From contig JAEENO010000041.1 of assembly GCA_016283755.1 (NCBI GenBank), positions 1-64,000 on the forward strand: a stretch of DNA of 64,000 bases. Direction: 5' to 3'. Source of the DNA: Lachnospiraceae bacterium. Lineage in GTDB: Bacteria > Bacillota > Clostridia > Lachnospirales > Lachnospiraceae. Position numbers and translations under genes: made by a program. Below the pieces are notes generated by a model that saw only the letters and a list, made by a program, of their open reading frames with translations, did no database searches and had not been told where the DNA came from. This document shows, one piece after another, positions 54,983 through 64,000 of this stretch (position 1 is the first letter of the stretch; each line of letters starts with the position of its first letter).

Positions 54983-55100
54983 CTCGTAACCTGCTGTTAA
55001 AAACTTTTTATTTGCACATCAAATGTGCACATTCTACTACTATAATTATTATATCTATTCGTCTTCTAATTGTAAATTAGAGCTTGTAAAGGGGGTTACT

Positions 55101-55643
55101 ATGAAATACGCAATTCTTATGGACGACGGTGTTGAAGAGATCGAAGCCTTAACCGTCGTAGATATACTTCGCCGTGCGGAAATCGAGATTGATATGATTT
55201 CTGCATCTGATGACAGGAGAGTTACAGGTGCCCACGGAATCGTTATTGAAGCAGATAACATCGGAAATGATGTCCGCTTCAGTAAATATGACGGTGTTAT
55301 TATTCCGGGCGGAATGGGCAATGTCAATCGCCTCAAGGCCAATTCGCACGTATCTTTTGTATTAAAGAGTTTTTTATCACGTAATGACTTAATTGCCGCA
55401 ATCTGTGCGGGTCCTACAGTCCTTGGTGCGCTCGATATTCTCAAAGAGAGAAAAGCCACATGTTATCCGGGATTAGAAGATCAGCTTAATTGTGCATCCA
55501 CTCCTTCGGACAACGTAGTTATAGATGATAACATCATAACATCCAAGGGTCCCGGCACTGCGATGGAATTTGCACTCGCAATCGTTGCATATCTTAAAGA
55601 TCAGGAAACTGCGGATGCTGTTCGAAAAGCGCTTTTATACTAA
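55101..55643 (+). CDS. DJ-1/PfpI-family protein
   Basis: 180 aa from ATG 55101, with GGGGGT upstream; a longer reading from 55023 has no site. KYAILMDDGVEEIEALTVVDILRRA and the nucleophile elbow AAICAGPTVLG (Cys) match the DJ-1/YajL/ThiJ group, whose members act as redox-sensing chaperones or glyoxalase/deglycase-like enzymes. Glu near residue 14 and the Cys are both present. It ends at a strong terminator shared with convergent murA. Confidence 0.92.
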   Translation: MKYAILMDDGVEEIEALTVVDILRRAEIEIDMISASDDRRVTGAHGIVIEADNIGNDVRFSKYDGVIIPGGMGNVNRLKANSHVSFVLKSFLSRNDLIAAICAGPTVLGALDILKERKATCYPGLEDQLNCASTPSDNVVIDDNIITSKGPGTAMEFALAIVAYLKDQETADAVRKALLY

Positions 55644-55666
55644 GATAATTAAATATCGGATACAAG

Positions 55667-55692
55667 AAAACGGCAGGACATCCTGCCGTTTT
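55667..55692. terminator. Bidirectional terminator between the DJ-1 gene and murA
   Basis: AAAACGGCAGGA/TCCTGCCGTTTT, a 12-bp stem flanked by A and T runs, able to serve both strands. Confidence 0.92.
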
Positions 55693-55699
55693 AATTATC

Positions 55700-56968
55700 T
55701 TATTTAACCATTATTTCTGCGCCGAGGCCTTTTAACTTCTCGACGAAGTTCTTATATCCACGCTCGATATGATGCATACCTTCGACTTCGGTCGTTCCGT
55801 CCGCGATTAAGCCGGCACAGATAAGTGCTGTAGCCGCTCTTATATCGGAACCTACAAGCTTACTGCCGTCGAGCTTCTTAACGCCCTTGATCTTAACGGT
55901 GTTACCGTTATGCTCAACCTTTGCACCCATCTTCGAAAGCTCATAGATATATGAGAATCTCTCAGGGAATACAAGGTCTGTTATTGATGATTCACCATCC
56001 GCCTTAACCGCGAGAACCGTAAGCAGCGGCTGAAGATCTGTCGCAACACCGGGATACGGCATTGTAGTAACCTTCAGAGGATTAATCACTCCTGTACTTA
56101 CAATGTGAATCTCATTATCATTATATTCAATGAATATACCCGCTCTGGTTAATGTCTGAATAAGCGGATTGTTATGGGTTGGAATACAATTCTTAATAAC
56201 CGCATCACCACCCGTTATCGCAACTGCCGTAAGGAATACGCCGGTCTCGATTCTGTCGGATATAACATCATGAACAACATCGGCCTTAACAGGTGCCGAG
56301 CCGTATACCGTAATCTTATCCGAACCCGCACCGGTAATCTTAACGCCCATCTTAGTAAGAAGGTTCGCCAAGTCTACTATCTCAGGCTCTTTCGCACAGT
56401 TACTTATCGTAGTCTTGCCCTTCGCACGCGAAGCTGCAAGAATTATATTACAGGTTGCGCCGACAGACGGGAAACGTAAGAACAAATCCATTCCCTTAAG
56501 TCCGTTAGGGGCTGTTGCCTCAACAACACCACCGTCGAGCTTATACTTCATACCCATCATTTCCAAGTTATCAAGATGGATATCGATAGGTCTGTCCCCT
56601 ATTCTGTCGCCACCCGGAAGTCCAAGATAAGCATGGTTAAGACCTGCCATCATAACTCCGAGAAAATATGTCGATCCGCGAATCGAACCGCAAAGTTCAC
56701 GCGGCAATTCCGCATATTTAAGTTCGCCGGATATCGTCATTGTCTCATCTTCGTAGTTAACCGTCTTGCCTAAAGCGCGTAAAAGATCTGCCATTACGCC
56801 GACATCCGATATATCAGGCACATTATTAAGCGTCACTGTCGTATCCTTATCGGCAAGTGCCGCTGCTGCCATACATACCAAAGTTGAATTCTTAGATCCT
56901 TCTATATATACCTCGCCGGACAGCCTCTTGCCGCCTCTGACGAAGATATGTCTATTATCATTCTGCAT
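55700..56968 (-). CDS. murA: MurA, UDP-GlcNAc enolpyruvyltransferase with Asp at the fosfomycin site
   Basis: 422 aa. It makes the first committed peptidoglycan precursor by adding enolpyruvate from PEP. EGSKNSTL (Lys26-Asn27), the Arg of SIRGSTYF and the Asp of YPGVATDLQP are conserved. The loop that in most MurA reads LPGGC is here LPGGD (Asp121, followed by RIGDRP). This Cys-to-Asp exchange is known from naturally fosfomycin-resistant MurA. Another murA copy outside the window cannot be excluded. Confidence 0.95.
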   Translation of the reverse strand: MQNDNRHIFVRGGKRLSGEVYIEGSKNSTLVCMAAAALADKDTTVTLNNVPDISDVGVMADLLRALGKTVNYEDETMTISGELKYAELPRELCGSIRGSTYFLGVMMAGLNHAYLGLPGGDRIGDRPIDIHLDNLEMMGMKYKLDGGVVEATAPNGLKGMDLFLRFPSVGATCNIILAASRAKGKTTISNCAKEPEIVDLANLLTKMGVKITGAGSDKITVYGSAPVKADVVHDVISDRIETGVFLTAVAITGGDAVIKNCIPTHNNPLIQTLTRAGIFIEYNDNEIHIVSTGVINPLKVTTMPYPGVATDLQPLLTVLAVKADGESSITDLVFPERFSYIYELSKMGAKVEHNGNTVKIKGVKKLDGSKLVGSDIRAATALICAGLIADGTTEVEGMHHIERGYKNFVEKLKGLGAEIMVK

Positions 56969-57071
56969 GAAAACCGGTTCCTTCCTGCATTTTAAAGAAT
57001 CCTTCTCATAACCTTACACCCACAAAACAACTACTATATCTTACCTTAGATAAGATAAAAAGTAAAGACAT

Positions 57072-57926
57072 TTATTTAACGCATCTCTTCGCGGCTTCTA
57101 CGACATGTGACACGAGAACGCTTGTCGTTACTGAGCCTACGCCGCCCGGCACCGGAGTGATCTTTTCAACAAGACCATCAGCCTCTTCGAAAAGCACATC
57201 TCCGCAGAGCTTCTGCTTATCTTCATTCCAGCCGATACCTACGTCGATAACGGTCTGCCCTTCGGATAAATATTCCTTATTAACTGATTCCATCTGGCCC
57301 GATGCAGCAATAACAATCTCAGCCTTACGGGTAATTGAAGGTACATCAACTGTTCTTGTATGACATATTGTTACCGTTGCATTCTTATGCATAAGCATCA
57401 TTGCGACCGGACGACCGATTACAAGTGAACGACCGATAACAGTTACGTTCTTACCCTTAGGGTCTATATTGTAATATTCAAGTATCTTCATAGCTGCTTC
57501 AGCAGTACACGGCGGAAATCCGATATCTGTATTGGTAAAAACTCCTGCAAGAGAGCCATCGGTACATCCGTCGACATCCTTGGCAGGGTTAAGCATCTTT
57601 CTTGCTCTCTCTCCATCGATATGCTTAGGAAGCGGGCGGAACATAAGAATTCCGTGAACCTTGTCATTATTATTAAGATCATCTAAAACCTTGAAGAATT
57701 CATTTTCCTCAACGTCCGCAGGAAGAACTACGTTAAGTACCGTAACGCCTACCTGCTCGCATCGCTTGCATGCACCGCGCTCATAACTTAGATCATCTTC
57801 TCTCTCCCCAACTCTAAGAATCGCCAAAGTCGGATTGATTCCTTTATTCTTTAATTCTGCCACAGCTGCTGCCATCTCTTCGTTAAGCTTAGCCGCAACC
57901 GGGGCACCCTTTAAAATCTCGGTCAT
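57072..57926 (-). CDS. folD: FolD-family methylene-tetrahydrofolate dehydrogenase
   Basis: 284 aa. The NAD(P) site TVIGRSLVIGRPVAMMLMHKNATVTICHTRT and the C-terminal ITPVPGGVGSVTTSVLV are typical. In the active-site helix, where bifunctional FolD has a Tyr followed four residues later by Lys (Lys56 in E. coli), this protein reads SYERGACKR, leaving Ala at that place. The following QLPLP motif is FRPLP. Both changes hit the cyclohydrolase site, so it may be a dehydrogenase only, with cyclohydrolase supplied by another enzyme. GGAGAGG precedes the start. Confidence 0.93.
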   Translation of the reverse strand: MTEILKGAPVAAKLNEEMAAAVAELKNKGINPTLAILRVGEREDDLSYERGACKRCEQVGVTVLNVVLPADVEENEFFKVLDDLNNNDKVHGILMFRPLPKHIDGERARKMLNPAKDVDGCTDGSLAGVFTNTDIGFPPCTAEAAMKILEYYNIDPKGKNVTVIGRSLVIGRPVAMMLMHKNATVTICHTRTVDVPSITRKAEIVIAASGQMESVNKEYLSEGQTVIDVGIGWNEDKQKLCGDVLFEEADGLVEKITPVPGGVGSVTTSVLVSHVVEAAKRCVK

Positions 57927-58048
57927 GTTAACCTCTCCTAATATTCCCTATAGTCAATAAGTAATGATTTCCCATAAAACCATTATGTAAATTATATCAA
58001 ATTTGAGGGGTATTCTCAATACAAGTTAATTGGAATTCTGCAATAAAG

Positions 58049-58076
58049 AAGGGGCTTGGTTAAAACCAAACCCCTT
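58049..58076 (-). terminator. Terminator of the BMP lipoprotein gene
   Basis: AAGGGG-TTGGTT pairs with AACCAA-CCCCTT with one mismatch pair; a T-rich tail follows on minus, about 40 bases past the stop. Confidence 0.75.
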
Positions 58077-58114
58077 GATTATTTAAATAATTTAATCAAC
58101 AATCGTAATCGAAA

Positions 58115-59287
58115 TTACTTAATGTTGCCCTGATCTACTACTGTAATTACTGTAGCGAAATCAGCTGCGTTCTTTGTAATATCGTTAGAAACTGTTATTG
58201 TACCTGCATGCATAGCTGCAACAAGTGCCTTGTAGTCATCAGCTGTGAATGTATCACCAAACTGTGTTGAAGGAGCGATCTGTACGAAGTTCTCTTCAGG
58301 GTTATCAGATACAAGACCTAATGTATCAATCTTACCACCTGCGAATGTACCTGCAACTACTGCTGCAAGAGTTGCCTTAACTGTTGCTGCAAGACCCTTC
58401 ATGGCTGAAGTAACTGTCATGCCAGGTGTCTCGAACATACCGTCAATGATTGCTGCCTGGTCAACGTCAACACCGATAACCTTAGCATTAACCTTCTTAG
58501 CTGCCTCACCTGCAGATGTGAAGATACCACCACCACAAGCGAATACAACTTCTGTACCTGCCTGATACCATGTATCCATGAATGCTGTGATATCAGCATC
58601 ACCATAGAACTGGTTACCATAGCAATACTTAACCTCAACGTCTGTAAGGCCAAGCTCAGCTGCTGCTGCATCAACGCCCTGTACGAAACCATAACCGTAA
58701 CGTACAACTGCAGGAACTGCCATACCACCAAGGAAGCCTAACTTCTTGTAGCCAAGCTTAACTGCTGCATAACCTGCCATGTATCCGCAAAGCTCTTCCT
58801 GGTATACTGCACAGTAAAGGTTTGAAGGAACTACATAGTCATCACCGAGGTCACCTGCACTAACGTCAAGTGCGATGAATGTAACTTCAGGGTTGTCACC
58901 TGCTGTAGCCTTGATTGCAGGACCAAATGCATAACCAGGCATAACGATTACGTTGTATCCCTCATCGATTGCCTGCTCGATAGAAGCGATTCTGTCTTCA
59001 TCAGAGTCAGAAGCCGGCTTGAAATATGTGAAGCCTAAGCCGTTCTCTGTACAGAAAGCCTGGCAAGCTTCATATGTTGTCTGGTTGAAAGACTGGTCTG
59101 TGATATCGCCGTAGTCTGTAACCATAGCAACCTTGAATTCCTTATCGGTTGTCTGCTGCTCGTTATTTGTGTTGCTGTTGCTGTTATTGTTATTGTTGTT
59201 GGAATTGTTGCTCTCTGTGTTGCCACCGCAAGCAACTAATGCCATTACCATAGCTAAACACAGGATTAATGATAATATTTTCTTCAT
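58115..59287 (-). CDS. BMP-family substrate-binding lipoprotein
   Basis: 390 aa. A lipoprotein signal ends LVACGG (Cys20) and an Asn-rich linker (about 23-46) follows. The BMP/Med domain has KVAMVTDYGDITDQSFNQTTYEA, NVIVMPGYAFGPAIKATA, GFLGGMAVPAVVRYGYGFVQGVDAAA and FACGGGIFTSAGEAAKK. Such proteins bind nucleosides, as in BmpA, PnrA and related uptake systems. It is the last gene of the transporter cluster, 111 bp after the second permease, with a good ribosome site (AAAGGTGG) and perhaps a promoter of its own. Confidence 0.95.
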   Translation of the reverse strand: MKKILSLILCLAMVMALVACGGNTESNNSNNNNNNSNSNTNNEQQTTDKEFKVAMVTDYGDITDQSFNQTTYEACQAFCTENGLGFTYFKPASDSDEDRIASIEQAIDEGYNVIVMPGYAFGPAIKATAGDNPEVTFIALDVSAGDLGDDYVVPSNLYCAVYQEELCGYMAGYAAVKLGYKKLGFLGGMAVPAVVRYGYGFVQGVDAAAAELGLTDVEVKYCYGNQFYGDADITAFMDTWYQAGTEVVFACGGGIFTSAGEAAKKVNAKVIGVDVDQAAIIDGMFETPGMTVTSAMKGLAATVKATLAAVVAGTFAGGKIDTLGLVSDNPEENFVQIAPSTQFGDTFTADDYKALVAAMHAGTITVSNDITKNAADFATVITVVDQGNIK

Positions 59288-59398
59288 TTTGAATAATCCA
59301 CCTTTCTTATTATGAAAATTATCATTTTTATTTAATCGCAGGTCTCCCTACGAAAAAACCAAGTTTAATCATATCAAATTAATGTGATATCTTAGTGA

Positions 59399-60340
59399 TT
59401 AACGCTGTCCCTTATCGTAAGGAATACCTTCTGCCTTAGGAGCATGTGAGTGTTTCGACGATAAAGCCAGCACGACTAATGATACTATATAAGGCATCAT
59501 GTTGTAAATACCTGCAGGAATATTTAGATTATATAAAAAGTCAAATCCTACATATACGTTGGATAAAGCTCTGAAAAATCCGAAAAGCAATGCAACGAGT
59601 GCAATTCTTCTTGGCTTCCACTGTCCGAATATCATAACCGCAAGGGATAAGAATCCGAATCCGGCAACGCCGACTTCAAATTTCCAAAGCGATACGCCTG
59701 CAAGGATATAGCAGATACCACCGAGTCCGCCGAGTGCACCCGACATAAGTACACCGAGCCATCTCATCTTGTATACGCTGATACCTACACTGTCTGCTGC
59801 CTGCGGATGTTCACCGCACGCCATAAGTCTTAAGCCGTATTTAGTCTTATATAAGAACACATGAACAAGTATAAGAGCTATAACAGCCGCAACCATGAAC
59901 CAGTTGAATTCGAATCCGCCGATATTCTTAACGAACATATTTCTCTGAGTAACATACTCAATCTCGGAAGATACATTATTAGGATCCTGCGCTGTGTTAA
60001 TAGCCTTAACAAGTACCGTAGCGCCTGCTACGCCGAGCATATTAAGCGCTGTACCGATAATTGTCTGATCCGCCTTAAAGTTAATACATGCAACACCAAG
60101 AAGGGTTGAATATAAAACCCCGCACAAAATTGCAACTATCATAACGGTAATAACCATTACAAAAGCAGGAACCGTTATAGGCATAAAACGCATTGTAAGC
60201 GCACCGCCAAGGGCACCTATAACCATAATTCCTTCGAGGCCCAAGTTAATAACTCCGGAATGCTCCGATACGCAACCGCCCAATGCTACGAGTAATAATA
60301 CGGAAGCAAATATTAATGTATATTGAATAAGTAAAGTCAT
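59399..60340 (-). CDS. ABC transporter permease (nucleoside/BMP type), second subunit
   Basis: 313 aa with about eight or nine helices. GCVSEHSGVINLGLEGIMVIGALGGAL near the N-terminus and GEHPQAADSVGISVYKMRWLGVLMSGALGGLGG in the cytoplasmic loop are the branched-chain-type permease signatures of the NupQ/YufQ group. The start ATG overlaps the upstream permease stop (TAATG), with GGAGG eight nt before it. Confidence 0.94.
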   Translation of the reverse strand: MTLLIQYTLIFASVLLLVALGGCVSEHSGVINLGLEGIMVIGALGGALTMRFMPITVPAFVMVITVMIVAILCGVLYSTLLGVACINFKADQTIIGTALNMLGVAGATVLVKAINTAQDPNNVSSEIEYVTQRNMFVKNIGGFEFNWFMVAAVIALILVHVFLYKTKYGLRLMACGEHPQAADSVGISVYKMRWLGVLMSGALGGLGGICYILAGVSLWKFEVGVAGFGFLSLAVMIFGQWKPRRIALVALLFGFFRALSNVYVGFDFLYNLNIPAGIYNMMPYIVSLVVLALSSKHSHAPKAEGIPYDKGQR

Positions 60341-61458
60341 TAATTCTCGCCTCCTTCTTTATTAGCATTACTGTCTTTCTTATCGCGCTTTGCCAATACG
60401 GTATTCATCACATATTTAATGAAGAATACGAAACCGCAGAAGTAAATAATTACGCTCGATATGAAATCGGATATCTGTGAGCAATACATTGACTTATCAA
60501 CGTAAGCACCACCGTCAGCTATATGCTGAATGAAATATGATGAGAAGATTGCGCCTATCGGGCTTAATCCTCCGAGGAATGCGGTTGCGATACCGTTGAA
60601 TCCCATTCCCGGAACGGAAGCTGCCGTGCACTCCCATCTCATATAACCTGTCTGGTAAAGTAAGCTTGCACCAAGTCCTGCCAAAGCTCCCGATATAATA
60701 AGAGAAAGGATTAAATTTCTCTTCTCTGCCATACCACAGTACTTTGCAGCCTTGCTGTTAAATCCCGTAGCCTTAAGCTCATAACCAAGCTTTGTTTTAT
60801 TAAGAATTACCCAGATAGCTATTGTAACTACAAGAGCTATCGGAAGGGCAATCGTTATATACTGATTGTTGTTAAAGAATTTATCAAGTCCCGCATTCGG
60901 TAAAAGCGCCTTAGGATTGATTTCACTTAAATATCCTGTATAAGGGCTCGCAACTTCCTTAACTTTATTAAGTACAATGTTGGTAAAGTAAAGGATTATC
61001 CAGTTAAGCATAATTCCCGAGATAACCTCGTTAACATTAAATGCTGCCTTGAGGATTCCGACCAATGCTCCTGCAAAACCACCTGCGATAATTGCAAAGA
61101 GCATGCAAGGAAACCATCCCCAGTGCCACTGGAGCGCTGCGTAGAGTGATGCGCATACGCCGATGCAATACTGTCCTGCGGCACCGATGTTGAAAAGTCC
61201 TACTTTATAGGAAAAGAGGATACTTAACGAACACATAAGAAGCGGTACTGTCTTAGCTATGGTATTGCCGAATCGCTGAATCTGCTTAGCAGGATTGTTA
61301 AAGTTAAAAAAGTTCTTGATAAGGTCCATTATTGCTTCACCCGCACCTGACGGATTAATGAAAAGCAATGCAATGTAACCTACAAGCATACCTAATATAA
61401 TACACAGGATTGAGGCGATGAAAGCCTGAACACCATCATTTTTCAATATTTTTCTCAT
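60340..61458 (-). CDS. ABC transporter permease (nucleoside/BMP type), first subunit
   Basis: 372 aa, about nine or ten helices. LFNIGAAGQYCIGVCASLYAAL, ISGIMLNWIILYFTNIVLNKV and KATGFNSKAAKYCGMAEKRNLIL are hallmarks of the NupP/YufP permease group. It overlaps the ATPase stop as ATGA. A charged C-terminal tail (KRDKKDSNANKEGGE) is cytoplasmic. Confidence 0.94.
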   Translation of the reverse strand: MRKILKNDGVQAFIASILCIILGMLVGYIALLFINPSGAGEAIMDLIKNFFNFNNPAKQIQRFGNTIAKTVPLLMCSLSILFSYKVGLFNIGAAGQYCIGVCASLYAALQWHWGWFPCMLFAIIAGGFAGALVGILKAAFNVNEVISGIMLNWIILYFTNIVLNKVKEVASPYTGYLSEINPKALLPNAGLDKFFNNNQYITIALPIALVVTIAIWVILNKTKLGYELKATGFNSKAAKYCGMAEKRNLILSLIISGALAGLGASLLYQTGYMRWECTAASVPGMGFNGIATAFLGGLSPIGAIFSSYFIQHIADGGAYVDKSMYCSQISDFISSVIIYFCGFVFFIKYVMNTVLAKRDKKDSNANKEGGEN

Positions 61459-62993
61459 GCTTTCACCTCATCTCTTTTAGCTCCCGCCATGTAAAGACCG
61501 AGCTCTTCTTCTGTAGTATTCTTAGGATTAAGTTCACCGACTATCTCGCCTTCGTATAACACGAGAATTCTGTCGGATACATCCATAACCTCTTCAAGCT
61601 CATATGAAACCATAAGAACCGCCTTGCCAGCATCGCGCTGTGCAACAAGCTGCTTATGAATATATTCAATTGCTCCGACATCAAGTCCACGTGTCGGCTG
61701 AACTGCCACAAGAAGCTCCGGGTTCTTATCAATCTCACGACCGATGATAGCTTTCTGCTGATTACCGCCCGACATTGAACGCGCAATCGTAATCGGACCC
61801 TGTCCGCTTCTTACGTCGTACTGCTCAATTATCTTATTGGCATAATTTCTTATATTCTTTCTTCTCAAGAATCCTGCCTTATTGGTAAATTCAGGCTCAA
61901 AATATCTCTCCAGAATAAGATTGTCCTCAAGTGAATAGTCAAGAACAAGACCATGCTTATGTCTGTCCTCAGGAATATGAGACATTCCCATCTTGTTACG
62001 ATGCCTTATGGATTCTTTTGTAATATTCTTATTTAATAATGTAAGCTTACCGGACTTAAGAGGAAGAAGACCTGTTATTCCTTCAACAAGTTCTCTCTGT
62101 CCGTTGCCGTCAATACCTGCTATACATACAATCTCGCCACCGCGAACCTTGAATGATACGTTCTTAACCGCATCAAGCTTATGGCCTTCGGATGCAACGA
62201 CCATATTCTCCACATCAAGGACAACATCACCCGGTGTCTTATCTTCCTTCGCAACGTGGAAATTGACATTACGTCCAACCATCATTGCGGATAATTCTTC
62301 CATCGAAGTATCCTTGGTCTCAACCGTTCCGATATACTTACCCTTACGAAGAACCGAACAACGGTCCGCAACCTTCATAATCTCTTCAAGCTTATGGGAT
62401 ATGAACAGAATCGATTTTCCTTCCTTAACAAGGTTCTTCATAATCTGCATAAGCTCATCAATCTCCTGCGGAGTAAGTACCGCAGTCGGCTCATCGAATA
62501 TAAGAATCTCATTATCTCTGTACAACATCTTTAAAATCTCGGTACGTTGCTGCATACCAATGGTTATGTCTTCAATTATTGCATCCGGATCTATACTTAA
62601 TCCGTAACGCTCCGAAAGTGCCATAACCTTCTCACGTGCTTCCTTCTTCTGTAAGAAGCCTTTCTTAGTGTCTTCTACGCCCAAGATAATATTATCAAGC
62701 ACGCTAAAGCACTCAACCAGCTTAAAATGCTGATGCACCATACCGATTCCAAGTGCATTTGCGTCATTAGGATTCTTAATCTCTACCTCAACGCCGTCTT
62801 TCTTAATGATTCCTTCTTCAGGCTGATACAGTCCGAAAAGTACACTCATCAAGGTTGACTTTCCCGCACCGTTCTCGCCAAGAAGTGCGTGAATCTCGCC
62901 TTTTTTAAGCTGCAGCGTAATGTTGTCATTCGCTATAATGCCCGGGAAACGCTTGGTGATATTAAGCATCTCAATTGCATAAGGAGTGTCCAT
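61455..62993 (-). CDS. ABC transporter ATP-binding protein, two nucleotide-binding domains
   Basis: 512 aa. The first domain has Walker A GENGAGKSTLMSVLFGL, signature-like ITIGMQQRTEILKML and Walker B ILIFDEPTAVLTP. The second has a reduced A-loop (GIDGNGQRELVEGITGLL) with MSGGNQQKAIIGREI, as is usual in ribose/nucleoside-type ATPases (YufO, RbsA-like). It is first in the operon. The substrate is probably a nucleoside, judged from the BMP partner. Confidence 0.95.
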   Translation of the reverse strand: MDTPYAIEMLNITKRFPGIIANDNITLQLKKGEIHALLGENGAGKSTLMSVLFGLYQPEEGIIKKDGVEVEIKNPNDANALGIGMVHQHFKLVECFSVLDNIILGVEDTKKGFLQKKEAREKVMALSERYGLSIDPDAIIEDITIGMQQRTEILKMLYRDNEILIFDEPTAVLTPQEIDELMQIMKNLVKEGKSILFISHKLEEIMKVADRCSVLRKGKYIGTVETKDTSMEELSAMMVGRNVNFHVAKEDKTPGDVVLDVENMVVASEGHKLDAVKNVSFKVRGGEIVCIAGIDGNGQRELVEGITGLLPLKSGKLTLLNKNITKESIRHRNKMGMSHIPEDRHKHGLVLDYSLEDNLILERYFEPEFTNKAGFLRRKNIRNYANKIIEQYDVRSGQGPITIARSMSGGNQQKAIIGREIDKNPELLVAVQPTRGLDVGAIEYIHKQLVAQRDAGKAVLMVSYELEEVMDVSDRILVLYEGEIVGELNPKNTTEEELGLYMAGAKRDEVKA

Positions 62994-63205
62994 CCTGTCA
63001 TGCCCCTTTCCTTGTATTTACTGATATGTCAAACCACAACATAATGTGCTTTTATTATACTCCCTTTTAAGGAAATATACCATATCTAGATAATTAAAAT
63101 ATATTAATCTATTTTATTATACACCCTATCGTCAAGCTTTCTATTTAAAGTCTTAGAAAAAAGTGGTAATATATAATGAACGATTTTTGTAAGGAGACCT
63201 TTATT

Positions 63206-64000
63206 ATGCTTAAAAAAAGAAAAGAAGAAGGTTTTAAGATAATAATAGTAGGCTGTGGCAAGGTAGGTGTTACCCTTGTAGATCAGTTAAGCAAAGAGGG
63301 ACACGACATAACAGTTATTGATACAGACGCATCCATTGTAAACGATGTATCATCTGCTTATGATGTAATGGGCTATACCGGTAACGGAGCAAGTTTCACA
63401 ACTCTTGTCGAAGCAGGTGTTACCAATGCAGACCTCTTAATTGCGGTTACAGCCTCAGATGAACTCAATCTTCTGTGCTGTACCTTAGCCAAGCAGGTAG
63501 GTAACTGTGCAACCATAGCAAGAGTAAGAACTCCTGATTACAGTAAAGAAACCAACTACTTACGTGAAAAGCTCGGACTCGCAATGATTATTAATCCGGA
63601 ACTTGAAGCTGCACTTGAAACTGCAGCAATCCTCGCGCTTCCGAACGCACTCGAGGTCAATGCTTTTGCACACGGGCAGGCAACACTCGTTAAATTCCGC
63701 ATTCCGGAAGACAGCGATATCGCAGGACAGACACTTGCGCAGGTCGGTCAGTCAATTAAGTCAAATATCCTTTTCTGCGCAATAGAGCGTGATAAGGAAG
63801 TATATATACCTTCAGGTAATTTCACACTTCAGGCGGGAGATATTATTTCCTATGTATCCAATCGTCGTAACGCATCAACATTCTTGACGGAAATCGGTTA
63901 TAAGTCCAATAAAGTTAAGGATACCATGATTATCGGCGGCGGTAAGGGCGCTTATTACCTTGCAGAACAACTCATCTCAATGGGCATCAAGGTTAAGATA
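63206..64000 (+). CDS. trkA: TrkA, potassium uptake NAD-binding subunit (cut by window end)
   Basis: 265 codons are visible from ATG 63206 (AAGGAG nine nt upstream), with no stop before the window ends. KIIIVGCGKVGVTLVDQLSKEGHDITVID is an RCK/TrkA-N Rossmann site, followed by GNGASFTTLVEAGVTNADLLIAVTASDELNLL. A TrkA-C-like unit spans about 165-230, and a second Rossmann start (MIIGGGKGAYYLAEQL) shows the double-RCK layout. TrkA gates the TrkH/G potassium channel. A TATAAT at 63172-63177 may be its -10; the -35 is unclear. Confidence 0.94.
   Translation, partial: MLKKRKEEGFKIIIVGCGKVGVTLVDQLSKEGHDITVIDTDASIVNDVSSAYDVMGYTGNGASFTTLVEAGVTNADLLIAVTASDELNLLCCTLAKQVGNCATIARVRTPDYSKETNYLREKLGLAMIINPELEAALETAAILALPNALEVNAFAHGQATLVKFRIPEDSDIAGQTLAQVGQSIKSNILFCAIERDKEVYIPSGNFTLQAGDIISYVSNRRNASTFLTEIGYKSNKVKDTMIIGGGKGAYYLAEQLISMGIKVKI

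Noticed and set aside
58115-62993. Purine riboswitch upstream of the nucleoside-type transporter
   Set aside because: No paired-helix layout of the purine aptamer was recognisable in 62994-63130 or 59288-59398.

Overview
The window reads as the chromosome of a low-GC Gram-positive anaerobe, most likely a Lachnospiraceae/Clostridia member. This is inferred from the rapZ-whiA-HPr block with a separate hprK, prfB with a +1 frameshift, BMP-type ABC uptake genes, C1A 'lectin-like' secreted proteases and many short Lachnospiraceae-type proteins of unknown function. Almost all genes lie on the minus strand in long, tightly packed operons with ATGA or TAATG overlaps. The few plus-strand units are a toxin, two membrane proteins, a class A PBP, a DJ-1 protein and trkA.

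Region 1 (1-7860) is the accessory part. Two tRNA-Ser genes (GGA and UGA) are followed by a type III toxin-antitoxin locus: a consensus promoter, a short RNA, a strong terminator, then a ToxN/AbiQ/CptN-like RNase toxin. This locus converges on a type II-A CRISPR-Cas system (cas9-cas1-cas2-csn2, minus strand). The array holds one spacer, and its leader carries the ATTTGAG anchoring motif. The degenerate terminal repeat and the spacer encode the last codons and the stop of the toxin gene, so the two defence loci physically overlap. A complete tracrRNA gene runs divergently from cas9, and its promoter overlaps the cas9 ribosome binding site.

Region 2 (7875-15889) is one long minus-strand operon: tex, a YcxB-like protein, tsaE, tsaB, rimI, rnz, a membrane-anchored unknown, tsaD, ispD and a small unknown. 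It contains three of the four tRNA t6A genes. Region 3 (16075-28177) has two plus-strand membrane proteins, then lysC with an ACT regulator, prfB, an S41 protease, ftsX/ftsE, a CdaR-like regulator, a 580-bp AT-rich gap with three DnaA-box-like motifs, a secreted NlpC/P60 hydrolase with a WalR-like box, ridA, cvfB, tRNA-Gln and a YigZ protein.

Region 4 (28369-43547) has a class A PBP on plus. On minus it has a degenerate receiver protein, a lipid kinase, an HPr-like protein without the phosphorylatable His, whiA, rapZ, murB, an M18 aminopeptidase, hprK, uvrC, ftsH and a multi-span membrane protein. HprK and the His-less HPr suggest Ser-46-based carbon signalling of the Crh kind.

Region 5 (43696-64000) has a WYL regulator, a HutD-like protein, an S66 peptidase, an M42 peptidase, a three-receiver protein, two tandem secreted C1A proteases with nearly identical C-terminal halves, an SdpI-like protein, nudC, a DJ-1 protein, a murA whose active-site Cys is Asp, a folD lacking the cyclohydrolase Lys, a BMP/nucleoside-type ABC transporter and the start of trkA, cut by the window end.
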